Shown here: one piece after another, positions 7,990 through 16,678 of the stretch
Layout of the letters: each line of letters starts with the position of its first letter
Numbering within the stretch: position 1 is the stretch's first letter
Source of the DNA: Candidatus Latescibacterota bacterium
GTDB lineage: Bacteria > JAAXHH01
Assembly: GCA_022823465.1 (NCBI GenBank)
Contig: JAJEHX010000028.1
Location: forward strand, 91,156-155,155
Reading direction: 5' to 3'
DNA length: 64,000 nucleotides
The notes under the pieces: generated by a model
What the model was told of the DNA's origin: nothing
The model's input: only the letters and a program-made list of their open reading frames with translations
Database searches by the model: none
Program-made: the position numbers and the translations under genes

Positions 7990-8745
7990 TCAAACACTCA
8001 GCAGTCCCGACGCGTTGTCTTCCATAATCCCCACAGCCGTGTCATCGTGTAGATCGATAAGTGCGCGCGCCATTGACGCCGCCGGCATGAATACCGGGGC
8101 GTGGGATCCAAAAAGTACTTTGCCCCCGATTCCCGCGTTCACGAGCATCTTCACGCTGTCCACCCCGTCCACCTGGGACGTATCCGCGTAAAGACCGGGC
8201 AGGTCGCGGACTTGCGCCGCGAAATCTCTCAAAGCAGTCGCGCTCGCCCCGCCGATGACCAGTTTCAGATTGGGATGGCGCATCGCCGCTTCCACTACAT
8301 CGCCGGCCGGTACATCGGGCACCATCGCCAGGGGATGATGCCGCCGCGGGTCATCGATACGGATCTGGACCATAACGACCAGGCCGGCCTGGTCCGCTTC
8401 CGCGAGCAGATCGTCCGCCACGGCCAATTCATACCCACCATAACCCGGCAGCAGCTTGATCATGCGTACGGCACGATGTCCGGCCGCCTTCTCCAGTTCT
8501 TCAGGCCATGTGGGAAGGGTCGGATCGATGACCGGGACCGGGCTGATGTCGTCAAATTCGTCGGCTGATTCATAGACATTCGCGTTACATAGATGCGGAT
8601 TGGCGCTCCACGCCGCCGCCAGCGGCGCCATGAAAATCCGCTCCACACCGTATTCACGCAGCGAGGCCCGTACCGAAGCCGCATCGTACGGCACGTTGAC
8701 CAGCGCGGGCAACGGCCCGGTCCAGGCATTGACGTCGATGATCAC
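7990..8745 (-). CDS. Amidohydrolase-like protein with altered metal site
   Basis: The 251-residue protein has the TIM-barrel layout of COG2159-type (ACMSD-related) amidohydrolases: a first strand MIIDVNAWTG, the segment MIKLLPGYGGYEL, HPNLKLVIGGAS and a terminal VLFGSHAPVFMP followed by a helix ending in EDNASGLL. The first-strand HxH metal ligands are replaced (VNAW), so metal binding and hydrolysis may differ from the family norm. It is the last of three related genes in a row on the minus strand (10586 down to 7990), each about 250-280 residues and probably from successive duplication. Confidence 0.75.
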   Translation of the reverse strand: MIIDVNAWTGPLPALVNVPYDAASVRASLREYGVERIFMAPLAAAWSANPHLCNANVYESADEFDDISPVPVIDPTLPTWPEELEKAAGHRAVRMIKLLPGYGGYELAVADDLLAEADQAGLVVMVQIRIDDPRRHHPLAMVPDVPAGDVVEAAMRHPNLKLVIGGASATALRDFAAQVRDLPGLYADTSQVDGVDSVKMLVNAGIGGKVLFGSHAPVFMPAASMARALIDLHDDTAVGIMEDNASGLLSV

Positions 8746-8833
8746 GGCGAATCTCCGCGTAGCCTGGATCGTAGTCTCGGCGCACGCCGGTTGCGGGCGT
8801 CGCTTACGGTTATGATCACTTCATGCCTCCGAA

Positions 8834-9664
8834 TTAACGTTCTTCCCTTCTATCCAGCTTCAATATCCGCAACGCGTTCTCCCACAGGATCGCCCGCTTT
8901 GCCGCGTCCGGTATACCCGCCCCTAGGACCTTGTTCATCGTGACGCCGAAGTGACGGATGGGCGCGTCCGATCCATAGACGACCCGGTGCGGACCAAGAC
9001 GCCGGACGGCCGCTTCGACCAGGCCGCTTTCCGGATCGCCGCCCGATGTATCCACGACCACGTTCGGCACGTCGACGACCGCCTCGATGCCGCGATACCC
9101 CACGCCGTTGAGGTGGGCCATGATGATCCTCGCCTTGGGGTGGCGGCGGGCGAGATCGGCCACGTCGAAGGGCGTCGATTCTCCGGGCAGGTTGCCCGTG
9201 GTCTTCAGCCAGGCGTGCTGCAGCACGGGCACGTCCTTCGCGACGGCCGCCTCCATGATCGGGTCGAGGCCGGGATCTGTCGCGCGACGCGCCACCCAGA
9301 GCTTTACCCCCGCCATGGCCTGGCCGCCCACGCATCGCTCGATCTCGGCGACGGCCTCGTCCGGGAAGGCCGGTGTCACGTAGCAGAAGGGCAGGATCGC
9401 TTCCGGCTCCGCGTCGCGCATCCGCAGCACGTAGTCGTTGGCCAGCCGGCACTGTTCGGCCGTGGGTTCGTAGGGGGTGGTCTCGTACAGGGAGAACACG
9501 CACATCCTGGTAACCCCGGACCTGCGGGCGGTGGCGACAAGCCTTTCCGCGTCCGTCCCGGGCGAGGAAACCCGGTAGGAGCCAAAACAGTTCAAAGGAT
9601 GTACGTGGATGTCCAGCGCCGGTCCGTCGGGCAGCAGCTTCTTGCGCAGGGAGGCGAGGGTCAT
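8834..9664 (-). CDS. Amidohydrolase family protein (COG2159 type)
   Basis: A 276-residue TIM-barrel metal hydrolase. The first strand carries the metal motif ALDIHVHP. KLWVAR, LQHAWL and the later segments IIMAHLNGVGYRG, DTSGGD and VVYGSDAPIRHFG mark the remaining metal and acid ligands (His near AHLNG, Asp in GSDAP). The C-terminus NALRIL is typical. It lies between two other amidohydrolases on the same strand. The family includes decarboxylases and lactonases as well as amidases, so the reaction is not assigned. Confidence 0.82.
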   Translation of the reverse strand: MTLASLRKKLLPDGPALDIHVHPLNCFGSYRVSSPGTDAERLVATARRSGVTRMCVFSLYETTPYEPTAEQCRLANDYVLRMRDAEPEAILPFCYVTPAFPDEAVAEIERCVGGQAMAGVKLWVARRATDPGLDPIMEAAVAKDVPVLQHAWLKTTGNLPGESTPFDVADLARRHPKARIIMAHLNGVGYRGIEAVVDVPNVVVDTSGGDPESGLVEAAVRRLGPHRVVYGSDAPIRHFGVTMNKVLGAGIPDAAKRAILWENALRILKLDRREER

Positions 9665-9737
9665 GGCATTCGGCCAGCAAGTTACATTGCGTGACGGGCG
9701 GGGCTGCTGCGCCGCTGACGCATATGTGAAGAGACCG

Positions 9738-10586
9738 TTACAGCCGGTAGAATGAGATGGCGTTGTCCCGGAACAGCTTGCGTCTCTCCGTGTCCGAGAG
9801 TCCGTCGGTCGCCCAGGACAGGGTCTCCACCCAGCGCGGATACTCCGTGGCCTGGAAGGCGACCGGCCAGTCCCCGCCGTACATGACCCGGTCGATTCCG
9901 AAACAATCGATCACGTGATCGATGTAGGGCTTCAGGTCTTCGGCCGTCCACCGTTCCATGTCCGCCTCGGTGACCAGTCCCGACACCTTGCAGCATACGT
10001 TGGGCATATCCGCCAGGGTCCTCAGTTCATCCTTCCACGGGTCGAAGACCTGGTTCTTGATGTCGGGCTTGCCGATATGGTCCAGGATGAAGGAGACATC
10101 GGGGCATTGCCGGACGAATTCGATCACGTTCGCCAACTGCGGGTGGAATATGCAGATATCGAAGGACAGTCCATGGGATGGCAGCAGGCGAACGCCTTCG
10201 ATGAAGCCAGGCTGGAGGCAGAAGTCCACAGACTCGGGCTGCAGCAGGCGCCGAATGCCCTTGACCAGCGGAATACCGGCCAGAATCTCGAGATCTTCAT
10301 TGACCGCCGCACCCCGTTCGAGCGGCGCGTTGGCCACGATCCCGCGAATACGACCGTCCTGCCGGGCAAGTCCGGATACCCATTCCGCTTCCTGGACGTG
10401 CTGGCCGGCGTCGCATTCGCACTGCACGAAGACCATCTGCTCTACCTGGACGTCGCCGCAGGCCTGCCGGTATTCATCCAGCAGGTACCGCTGGTTCAGC
10501 AGGGGGATATCGTCCAGCCAACTGTACCTCAGGTGATTCGGATCCCAGAGATGTACATGGGTGTCGACAATGGGGAAGTTTACCAT
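9738..10586 (-). CDS. Amidohydrolase 2, L-fuconolactonase-like (COG3618)
   Basis: This 282-residue protein begins FPIVDTHVHLWDPN, the signature of the COG3618 lactonase branch that hydrolyses sugar lactones such as L-fucono- or L-rhamnonolactone. Later motifs are VFVQCECDAGQ, KGIRRLLQ, FILDHIGKPDIK, the VCCKVSGLV strand and VMYGGDWPVAFQA, with the catalytic Asp in GGDWP. The C-terminus DNAISFYRL is also typical. It is the first gene of the amidohydrolase trio. A sugar-lactone substrate is likely by family. Confidence 0.88.
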   Translation of the reverse strand: MVNFPIVDTHVHLWDPNHLRYSWLDDIPLLNQRYLLDEYRQACGDVQVEQMVFVQCECDAGQHVQEAEWVSGLARQDGRIRGIVANAPLERGAAVNEDLEILAGIPLVKGIRRLLQPESVDFCLQPGFIEGVRLLPSHGLSFDICIFHPQLANVIEFVRQCPDVSFILDHIGKPDIKNQVFDPWKDELRTLADMPNVCCKVSGLVTEADMERWTAEDLKPYIDHVIDCFGIDRVMYGGDWPVAFQATEYPRWVETLSWATDGLSDTERRKLFRDNAISFYRL

Positions 10587-10614
10587 AATGTTGTCTTTGT
10601 CAGGACGTGTTGCG

Positions 10615-10830
10615 TTATGGGAAAAAGACCAATTTGATCATCACAGAAAGATACGCTGCGATAATAATGCCGATGATCCATCGAAAGTAGGTAGCATTGC
10701 TTTCGATCAGGTATCTGATGTGATCATCCGACGCTTCGAGTCTGGCCATCCGTTTTTTGGTATTGTAGTCTTCGTAATAGATCTCGACCTTAACTTCTTC
10801 GGTGGCGCTTTGTGTTTTATAGTCGCGCAT
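10615..10830 (-). CDS. Small coiled-coil protein with C-terminal membrane anchor (71 aa)
   Basis: Starting at ATG 10830 (AGGA upstream) the product is a 71-residue protein: a charged helical N-terminus (KKRMARLEASDDHIRYLIES) and one C-terminal membrane segment (WIIGIIIAAYLSVMIKLVFFP). This tail-anchored layout recalls XhlA-like phage proteins and resembles the small proteins at 16029-17465. It follows, on the same strand, nothing obvious upstream; the amidohydrolase start is 28 bases downstream. Function unknown. Confidence 0.6.
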   Translation of the reverse strand: MRDYKTQSATEEVKVEIYYEDYNTKKRMARLEASDDHIRYLIESNATYFRWIIGIIIAAYLSVMIKLVFFP

Positions 10831-11228
10831 GGTGTTAATTCCTGCTGCTTTATCGGCAGGCTTACAGACGAACACAAGCTACCAGCGCAAAGGCAGGCAG
10901 TCAACGGATTTACAGCCCCGCCGTTCATCCGGCGTCCCACTGCAGACCAGCCTGGAGAAACCCCGCGGGATCGGCACCGGTGATGTCCTTTTGTGCTTGA
11001 ACTATCTCGCGGCCCCGTGTACTATGCCGGTTCGAACTGATCGACGCCGGTTCGACACCGGTTTGACAGATTCGACCCGTTAGACGCCGGTTTGACAGAT
11101 TCGACCCGTTAGACGCCGGTTCGACCGGATCCATCAACTTTTCGCTTTCTGTCCGATCGTACGTCTTCGGCGTTGATTGGACTATTCCCATTAGTCGGTA
11201 AATAACGCCAAATCTCGGATCGTGCTTC
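10831..11228. other. Intergenic region with a 29-bp tandem repeat
   Basis: There is no convincing gene in this 398-base gap. Two perfect 29-bp units occupy 11058-11086 and 11087-11115, beginning CCGGTTTGACAG, with partial copies of CCGGTTCGA on both sides (from about 11047 and at 11116). Each unit contains a TTGACA hexamer, but none has a convincing -10 at the right distance. The array lies about 110 bases before the Nramp-like gene. Confidence 0.6.
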
Positions 11229-12683
11229 ATGTCCACTGAAACCACCACCGAAGCCACTCGCCCCCTCGGCAAGCTTTCGCCCCTGAAGATGGCCGCCGTG
11301 CCCACCTTCGCCGGCATGCTGAAGTACATCGGTCCCGGCATCGTCTGGGCCGGGCTGGCCCAGGGCAGCGGCGAGCTCATCTGGTGGCCCTACCTGACCG
11401 CGAAGTACGGCGCGGCCTTCATCGGCCTCCTCATCCCGGCCGCCCTGATGCAGTTCTGGGTCAACGTGGAGATCGCCCGGTATACGATCATGACCGGCGA
11501 GACGGCCCTGACCGGGTTCAGCCGCATCGGCAAGTGGTACGTGTCCCTGATCTGGGTGGGGGTGTTCCTCGAGAACATCTGGTTCGGCGCCTACGCTTCG
11601 GCGGGAGGCGGCGCGCTGGCGGAACTGACCGGATTCCCGGAAGGATGGACGGTCCGGGGCCAGTCGCTCTTCTGGGCCTACCTGACCATCGGGATCTACC
11701 TGGTGGCCCTGTTCATGGGCCGGGTGGTCTACCTGATCGTGGAACGGCTCACCATGGCGGTGGTCGTCATCACGATGGTGGGGATCGCCTTTGCCGTATT
11801 CCAGCGGCCGGTACTGGACGTGGCGGGCGAGTTCTTCGGCGTCCTGCTCACGCCCGGCTACCACAGGCCCGCGAACTGGGATCCCGCCGACCTGTCCACG
11901 GTCCTGACCGCCATCGTCTTCGCCGGCGCCGGCGGCTTCGGCCAGCTCTTCCTGTCCTACTGGATGCGGGACAAGGGCGTGGGGATGTCGGCCTATATCG
12001 GGCGCATAACCAGCCCCCTGCGCACCGCGCCGGAGGCCATATCGGCGACAGGTTACGCCTTCGAGGACACCGAAGCCAACCGGACGAATTACCGGAAGTT
12101 CATGCGGTATCTGAAAATAGAGTCGGGACTCGGCGTCGGGCTGAACCTGGTTACGACCGTCATCATGTGCTGGCTGGCATGGGCCCTGCTGATGCCGCAG
12201 GGCATCGTTCCCGAGGGCTGGGAAATCGCCGTGGTGCAGTCCGCCTTCTTCGAGGTCAGTTGGGGCGCCATCGGCAAAGTCGTCTTTCTGATCGTCGCCG
12301 CGGCGTTTCTGTGCGATGCCTGGCTGCAGTCCACCGACGGATTCGCCCGGATGCAGGCCGATTTCATCTACGCCAACGTAAAGCGGGCGCGCCGGTTTCA
12401 TTTCCGCACGCTATACTACGGTTTCGTCGTGGTCTTCACCCTGCTGACGACGATCACGCTGCCCCTCGCGCAACCGGGAGATCTGCTCATCATACGCGGC
12501 GTCATCGCCTTCATGGCCATGGGACTCTTCTGTCCCGGGCTGATCTACCTGAACTACGTGCTCGTTCCCCGGGCCTTCCCCTCGTGGACCAAACCCCATC
12601 CCCTCACCCGGATCATCATGGTCGCCATCACCGCGACCTATATCTCCATCGGGCTCTGGTACATTTTCGTGCGGCTGTCCTGA
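11229..12683 (+). CDS. Divergent Nramp-family metal-transporter-like membrane protein
   Basis: The 484-residue protein has around eleven hydrophobic segments and the overall Nramp (SLC11) plan: KYIGPGIVWAGLAQGSGEL in the first segment and AIVFAGAGGFGQLFLSYWMRDKG in the sixth. The residues that coordinate metal in canonical Nramps (DPGN in segment 1, MPH in segment 6) are replaced by GSGE and AGAGGFGQ. It therefore belongs to a divergent clade whose substrate may not be manganese or iron. It is convergent with the aminotransferase gene. A related amino-acid/ion carrier is an alternative. Confidence 0.78.
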   Translation: MSTETTTEATRPLGKLSPLKMAAVPTFAGMLKYIGPGIVWAGLAQGSGELIWWPYLTAKYGAAFIGLLIPAALMQFWVNVEIARYTIMTGETALTGFSRIGKWYVSLIWVGVFLENIWFGAYASAGGGALAELTGFPEGWTVRGQSLFWAYLTIGIYLVALFMGRVVYLIVERLTMAVVVITMVGIAFAVFQRPVLDVAGEFFGVLLTPGYHRPANWDPADLSTVLTAIVFAGAGGFGQLFLSYWMRDKGVGMSAYIGRITSPLRTAPEAISATGYAFEDTEANRTNYRKFMRYLKIESGLGVGLNLVTTVIMCWLAWALLMPQGIVPEGWEIAVVQSAFFEVSWGAIGKVVFLIVAAAFLCDAWLQSTDGFARMQADFIYANVKRARRFHFRTLYYGFVVVFTLLTTITLPLAQPGDLLIIRGVIAFMAMGLFCPGLIYLNYVLVPRAFPSWTKPHPLTRIIMVAITATYISIGLWYIFVRLS

Positions 12684-12798
12684 GCCTTCAGCGTGCCCGG
12701 CGCGTGTCACACCGCGTCCGGCGCCGCGAGCCACCCGGGCACACACCGCCCCCGCACAAATCGCGCGAGCTACCCAGGCATTAACACGGGCATCAACC

Positions 12799-14184
12799 CT
12801 ACACCACCGCCGGCGCCACACGCGCCGTTCTTTCTTCGGCGATGCGCACGCCCGCCTCGATGATCTCGAGAGATTCGTCGATCTGGGCTTCGGTAATGGT
12901 GATCGGCGGCATGAAGCGCAGTACCTGGGAACCCGACAGTTCCATGAAGCGCAGGCTCAGCGGGTCGTTTTTGAGCATCCTGGGCACGATGGGCAGCCAG
13001 AGGCCGTTCTCGTAGCAGTACTCCGTCACAATGGCGGCGCCATCGAAGTTGGGCTTCCGGCTTTGCTTGTCCGTCACCAGTTCGAGGCCCAGACAAAGAC
13101 CAAGTCCCCGCGCCTCGCCCACGATTTCGTATTCCGCCTCCATGACCTTGAGCCGGTCCATGAAGTAGTTGCCCACGACCCGGGCGTTTTCCACCAGGTT
13201 GTCCCGGTCGACGATTTCGATATTGGCCAGTCCAGTCTCGCAAAGCAGCGGATCCCCGGCGTGGGACGAAAAGGGCATGAATCCCTTTGCCACCGCGGCG
13301 TCCGCGATCTCCGCACTGGTCATGACGGCGCACAGGGGTACGGCGCCGCCGAGCCCCTTGGAACAGGTCACGATATCGGGCACGAAATCGAAGTGCTCGA
13401 AGGCGAACCACTTGCCCGTCCGTCCGAAGCATGTAAGCGCCTCGTCCGCGACCGTCAGGATGTCTCGTTCCCGGCAGATCTCCACGATCCGCTGGATCCA
13501 CTCCTTGGACGGCACGATCTGTCCCGCCGCGCTCATCAGGGGTTCGAAGAAGAAGGCCGCCGGCCGGCCGGAGGTCGACGAATCGATCACGTTCTCCGCC
13601 GCGTCCGCGCATCCCAGGTTGCAGCAGGCTTCATCCCGGCAGAACTGACAGCGGTACTCGTAGGGCGTCGGGATGAAGGAGGCGCCCGTGGGCATGGGGC
13701 CGTACCCTTCGCGCAGCATGCCGCCACGGCCGGTGATGGACGCGCTGCCGTAGGACTGGCCGTGATAGCCGCGCATGAGGGCGATCACCTCGAAGCGGTC
13801 CGTGTACTTCCGCACGAGGCGCAGTGCCATTTCGTTGGATTCGGAGCCCGTACAGGCGAAGAAGGACTTCTGCAGCGGGTCCGGCGCGATTTCGGCCATC
13901 TTCTTGGCCAGCAGCACCTCCGATGGCGCGATGAAGGTCGTGCCCACCTGGATGATCTTCTGGGCCTGGTCGCAGAGGGCCTTCACGTATTCCGGGTGGG
14001 AATGGCCCAGGGTCACGCATAACTGGCCCGACTGAAAGTCGATGAACCGCCGGCCTTCAACGTCCCACATGTATAGCCCATCGCCGCGCTCAGGCACCAG
14101 GGGCGCGGTGCGCATCGGATGTCTCAGTAGATACTGATTGCCGAGTTCCAGCCAGCCTTTGTTCGTGGTGGGTAGCGACGCCAT
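12799..14184 (-). CDS. Class III PLP-dependent aminotransferase
   Basis: A 461-residue fold-type I enzyme. Signatures: MWDVEGRRFIDFQSG, GHSHPEYVKAL, FFACTGSESNEMALR, RGYHGQSYGSAS, FEPLMSAAG, ADEALTCFGRTGKWFAFEH and TCSKGLGGAVPL with the PLP lysine. Such enzymes include 4-aminobutyrate aminotransferase and 2,2-dialkylglycine decarboxylase; the latter is the closer guess. Unusual is the cysteine-rich insertion CQFCRDEACCNLGC at about residues 180-193. ATG 14184 follows AGGAG closely. A consensus-like promoter is at 14253-14281. Substrate not assigned. Confidence 0.88.
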   Translation of the reverse strand: MASLPTTNKGWLELGNQYLLRHPMRTAPLVPERGDGLYMWDVEGRRFIDFQSGQLCVTLGHSHPEYVKALCDQAQKIIQVGTTFIAPSEVLLAKKMAEIAPDPLQKSFFACTGSESNEMALRLVRKYTDRFEVIALMRGYHGQSYGSASITGRGGMLREGYGPMPTGASFIPTPYEYRCQFCRDEACCNLGCADAAENVIDSSTSGRPAAFFFEPLMSAAGQIVPSKEWIQRIVEICRERDILTVADEALTCFGRTGKWFAFEHFDFVPDIVTCSKGLGGAVPLCAVMTSAEIADAAVAKGFMPFSSHAGDPLLCETGLANIEIVDRDNLVENARVVGNYFMDRLKVMEAEYEIVGEARGLGLCLGLELVTDKQSRKPNFDGAAIVTEYCYENGLWLPIVPRMLKNDPLSLRFMELSGSQVLRFMPPITITEAQIDESLEIIEAGVRIAEERTARVAPAVV

Positions 14185-14252
14185 GATCCGTCTCCTGGGG
14201 TAAATGATCCTGGGGAAATGCTCGCAGTTTTCAGGAAGGAAAAGATAAGGGC

Positions 14253-14281
14253 ATGCTAAATCACCGGGCAGGGCGTGTCAA
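14253..14281 (-). promoter_or_regulatory. Sigma-70 promoter for the aminotransferase gene
   Basis: On the minus strand TTGACA (14276-14281) is followed, after exactly 17 bases, by TAGCAT (14253-14258). The expected transcription start is about 60 bases before the ATG at 14184. The rest of the 14185-14522 gap shows nothing further. Confidence 0.55.
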
Positions 14282-14522
14282 TACAATTCGCCGGCGCTAC
14301 AATGGCCCTCGAAGGTGCCCTGATTGCCCTCGCTAGCGTCCTGATGGTCCGGAAGGGAAGAGAATGTTTTTGCCCTGTCTCCGGTCCCGTTCTATCTTCA
14401 AGCAGAGCGTCTGGCGGGTTCGACTGAAAGACGTCGGACGGTGGAGTAACACCTTAACCCGACGCATTGCATGATCTTCGTCCGAAACGCCGTTTCAGAT
14501 AGTCGATGACGACCAGCCAATT

Positions 14523-14861
14523 ATGGTTATAAATTCAAGTAATGCAGCACATTATAAATGGGGCAAGCACTGTGATGGATGGCACCTCCTGAATACGGCT
14601 TCCCTGAGCGTAATCAAAGAAAGGGTTCCAAAAGGAGGCGTGGAAGAGATGCACTATCACAGCGAAGCGCAGCAGTTATTCTATGTGTTGCAAGGTGTTG
14701 CCTCTGTTCAACTCGGGGAGGAGATGTACAGGGTACCGGAAGGTAGCGCCATTCATGTGCCCCCCAAAACACCACACCGGCTAGAAAACCCTGGAGAGGA
14801 AGATCTCGTATTCCTCGTCATATCTCAACCACACAGTCATGCCGATAAGATGAAGTGCTGA
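14523..14861 (+). CDS. Cupin-domain protein
   Basis: The 112-residue protein is a single beta-barrel cupin. Motif 1 reads GGVEEMHYHSEAQQLFYVLQG, with two histidines and the glutamine in the metal site; motif 2 is VPEGSAIHVPPKTPHRLEN. Single-domain cupins bind a metal and act as isomerases, dioxygenases or sensors of small molecules. It lies 25 bases before the oxidoreductase gene on the same strand, so a shared role in sugar or polyol metabolism is possible. No substrate can be named. Confidence 0.88.
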   Translation: MVINSSNAAHYKWGKHCDGWHLLNTASLSVIKERVPKGGVEEMHYHSEAQQLFYVLQGVASVQLGEEMYRVPEGSAIHVPPKTPHRLENPGEEDLVFLVISQPHSHADKMKC

Positions 14862-14886
14862 CAGTCAGGAGGAAATCGAGCGGGCT

Positions 14887-16005
14887 GTGAACTCCCTAAG
14901 CCCGCCGCACATCATGAAAACCTATCGCGTAGGGATCATCGGCCTGGGCCGCATGGGCAGTACGATCGACGACGAGGGGCATACGCCCCTGCCGTATTCC
15001 GTCGCCGCGGCCTGCAGGGCGAGCGAACGGCTGGAAATCGCCGCCGGCTGCGACCTGCGGCCGGAACGCAGGGAAGACTTTTCCAGGCGCTGGGGCGTGC
15101 GCGCGCTTTACGAGGATTTCAGGGAGATGGTCCGGGAGGAGCGTCCGGACCTCGTTGCCGTATGTACCACCGCATCGGGCCTGCAGAAACCGGCCCGGGA
15201 GGCGCCCCACGCGTCGTTCCGTGGAGATTCCCATGCCGAACTGGCCATCGCGCTGGCGGAGCTGGGTGTGCCCATGCTTTACGTGGAGAAGGCCATGGCC
15301 AGCTCCATGGCGGCGGCGGACGACATCCGGGACGCCGTGTTGAAGAACGGGACCGTGTTCAATACGGGCGTGCTGCGTAGATTCGACAACCGGTACGGCG
15401 TAGTGCGGGACGCGGTGCTTCGCGGAGACGTGGGCGAGCCCAGGGCGGCCGTGCACTACGCCGGATCATCCCTGATGCACGGACACATCCACTCCATCGA
15501 CACGCTGTCCTGGCTGATCGGCGATCCGGCCATTACATCTGTTCGCGGCGAGATCGACCCCCGGGACTACGTTATAGAAAACGACCACATCCCCTATGAT
15601 CCGATCGCGACCTATGAATTGATCTTCGAGAACGGCGTTCGGGCCTGGTCGATCCCCGCGGCGGGCTGGGAGTACGAAATCATCGGGACAGAAGGGACCA
15701 TCCGGTCGCTAAACAACGGGGCCGGCGCATCATTGCGAAAGGCGCATGATCAGGGCGGCGACCGAAAGGGGCGCAGCAACTGGGACGAGGCGCCCTTCGA
15801 ATTCGTTACGCCGAAGAGCACCGTCGTATCCTGCCTCGAAGATCTCGTCGACGCCTACGAAACGGGGCGAAAAAGCCTGGGACACGTGGAAATCGCCCAT
15901 CATATCACGGAAGCCTGCATCGCCGTCGCCGAAAGCCACCGCTGTGGCGGAACCTGGGTGGATTTGCCGCTGGCGAGCCGGGATCTGTACATCTGGCACG
16001 TGTGA
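14887..16005 (+). CDS. Gfo/Idh/MocA-family oxidoreductase
   Basis: The N-terminal Rossmann fold YRVGIIGLGRMGSTID binds NAD(P). It is followed by LVAVCTT, MLYVEKAMASSMAAADDI (family EKP segment altered to EKAM) and the C-terminal alpha/beta domain with HIHSIDTLSWLIGDP. These are sugar/polyol dehydrogenases and related redox enzymes. GTG 14887 lies 13 bases after AGGAGG, while ATG 14914 starts exactly at the Rossmann strand; either could be the true start. The replacement of the usual EKP proline by Ala is worth noting. Confidence 0.85.
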   Translation: MNSLSPPHIMKTYRVGIIGLGRMGSTIDDEGHTPLPYSVAAACRASERLEIAAGCDLRPERREDFSRRWGVRALYEDFREMVREERPDLVAVCTTASGLQKPAREAPHASFRGDSHAELAIALAELGVPMLYVEKAMASSMAAADDIRDAVLKNGTVFNTGVLRRFDNRYGVVRDAVLRGDVGEPRAAVHYAGSSLMHGHIHSIDTLSWLIGDPAITSVRGEIDPRDYVIENDHIPYDPIATYELIFENGVRAWSIPAAGWEYEIIGTEGTIRSLNNGAGASLRKAHDQGGDRKGRSNWDEAPFEFVTPKSTVVSCLEDLVDAYETGRKSLGHVEIAHHITEACIAVAESHRCGGTWVDLPLASRDLYIWHV

Positions 16006-16028
16006 AAGTGTGCCAAGATAGGTTGATT

Positions 16029-16226
16029 TCAGTCTGCGTATTTCAGCATTGCAAAGACCAGCAGCAAAAGAGAGATTATGGAAGGAATGAGCACCTTAAG
16101 TATGTCCCACTTGATGTTCGAAATCTCAGCTTTTGTCGCCATGTTTTCTTCGATGTGATCGATTTTTCCCAACGCGACGGCCATTGATTTCTTGAGGCTG
16201 TCGTCACCAAAGAAGATCTGGTCCAT
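16029..16226 (-). CDS. Small membrane protein, last of the operon; possibly 5'-damaged
   Basis: From ATG 16226 the protein has 65 residues: an amphipathic helix (SLKKSMAVALGKIDHIEENMATKAEIS) and one C-terminal membrane segment (LIPSIISLLLLVFAMLKYAD). The same frame stays open upstream for about 30 codons (GRRGLPEEVRQNVDRLM) without a start codon, and a neighbouring frame continues with NSQLTLTDVEKG. This suggests that a frameshift has broken a longer original gene. Function unknown. Confidence 0.5.
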   Translation of the reverse strand: MDQIFFGDDSLKKSMAVALGKIDHIEENMATKAEISNIKWDILKVLIPSIISLLLLVFAMLKYAD

Positions 16227-16358
16227 CAGGCGGTCGACGTTTTGTCTGACCTCTTCAGGTAAACCCCTGCGTCCCTGTACTTTTTCGCCGTTGCCGTTGT
16301 CGATGATGACCTACCCTTCTCCACGTCGGTCAAAGTGAGCTGGCTGTTTTTATTAGGG

Positions 16359-16466
16359 TCACGAGATAAATAGCTTGATGAGGATCGCGACGGTCATCAC
16401 CAACTGGCCGATCATGACCGTGTTTCCAACGAACGGATTTACATCACTCCGACGCAACGCGGTCAT
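16359..16466 (-). CDS. Partial duplicate of the 50-aa coiled-coil/membrane protein
   Basis: A 35-codon frame whose last 20 residues (VMIGQLVMTVAILIKLFIS) nearly match the end of the protein encoded at 16938-17090 (VVIGQLAMTVAILIKLFIS). The surrounding DNA is also alike, so this is a tandem duplication that lost its N-terminal coiled coil. Its ATG overlaps the end of the upstream gene out of frame by 23 bases. There is no ribosome binding site, so translation would need coupling. It may be a remnant. Confidence 0.4.
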   Translation of the reverse strand: MTALRRSDVNPFVGNTVMIGQLVMTVAILIKLFIS

Positions 16467-16629
16467 TAAGGAGGTGCTGAAGGATCAACCTCACGTCCTG
16501 TCTTACGGCCTCCACTTCGGTTTTCGTTGCCACGCGGGTACAGACGAATCCACCGAGCGCGATCACGATCATGGTGAGCGGCACAAGCAACGCTATGATG
16601 ATGTTGGTCTTCCTGCCTTCCGCATTCAT
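16444..16629 (-). CDS. Small membrane protein with C-terminal helix (61 aa)
   Basis: From ATG 16629 the product is 61 residues: a short polar start, one membrane segment (NIIIALLVPLTMIVIALGGFV), then a charged helix (TKTEVEAVRQDVRLILQHLL). An upstream GTG at 16650 in the same frame adds seven residues. It is a middle member of the minus-strand run of small single-pass proteins. Function unknown. Confidence 0.55.
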   Translation of the reverse strand: MNAEGRKTNIIIALLVPLTMIVIALGGFVCTRVATKTEVEAVRQDVRLILQHLLNDRVASE

Positions 16630-16678
16630 CGTTTCGCTTTCTTTCAACACGTCTTTGGTAAAAATGAGCGAATTGTTC

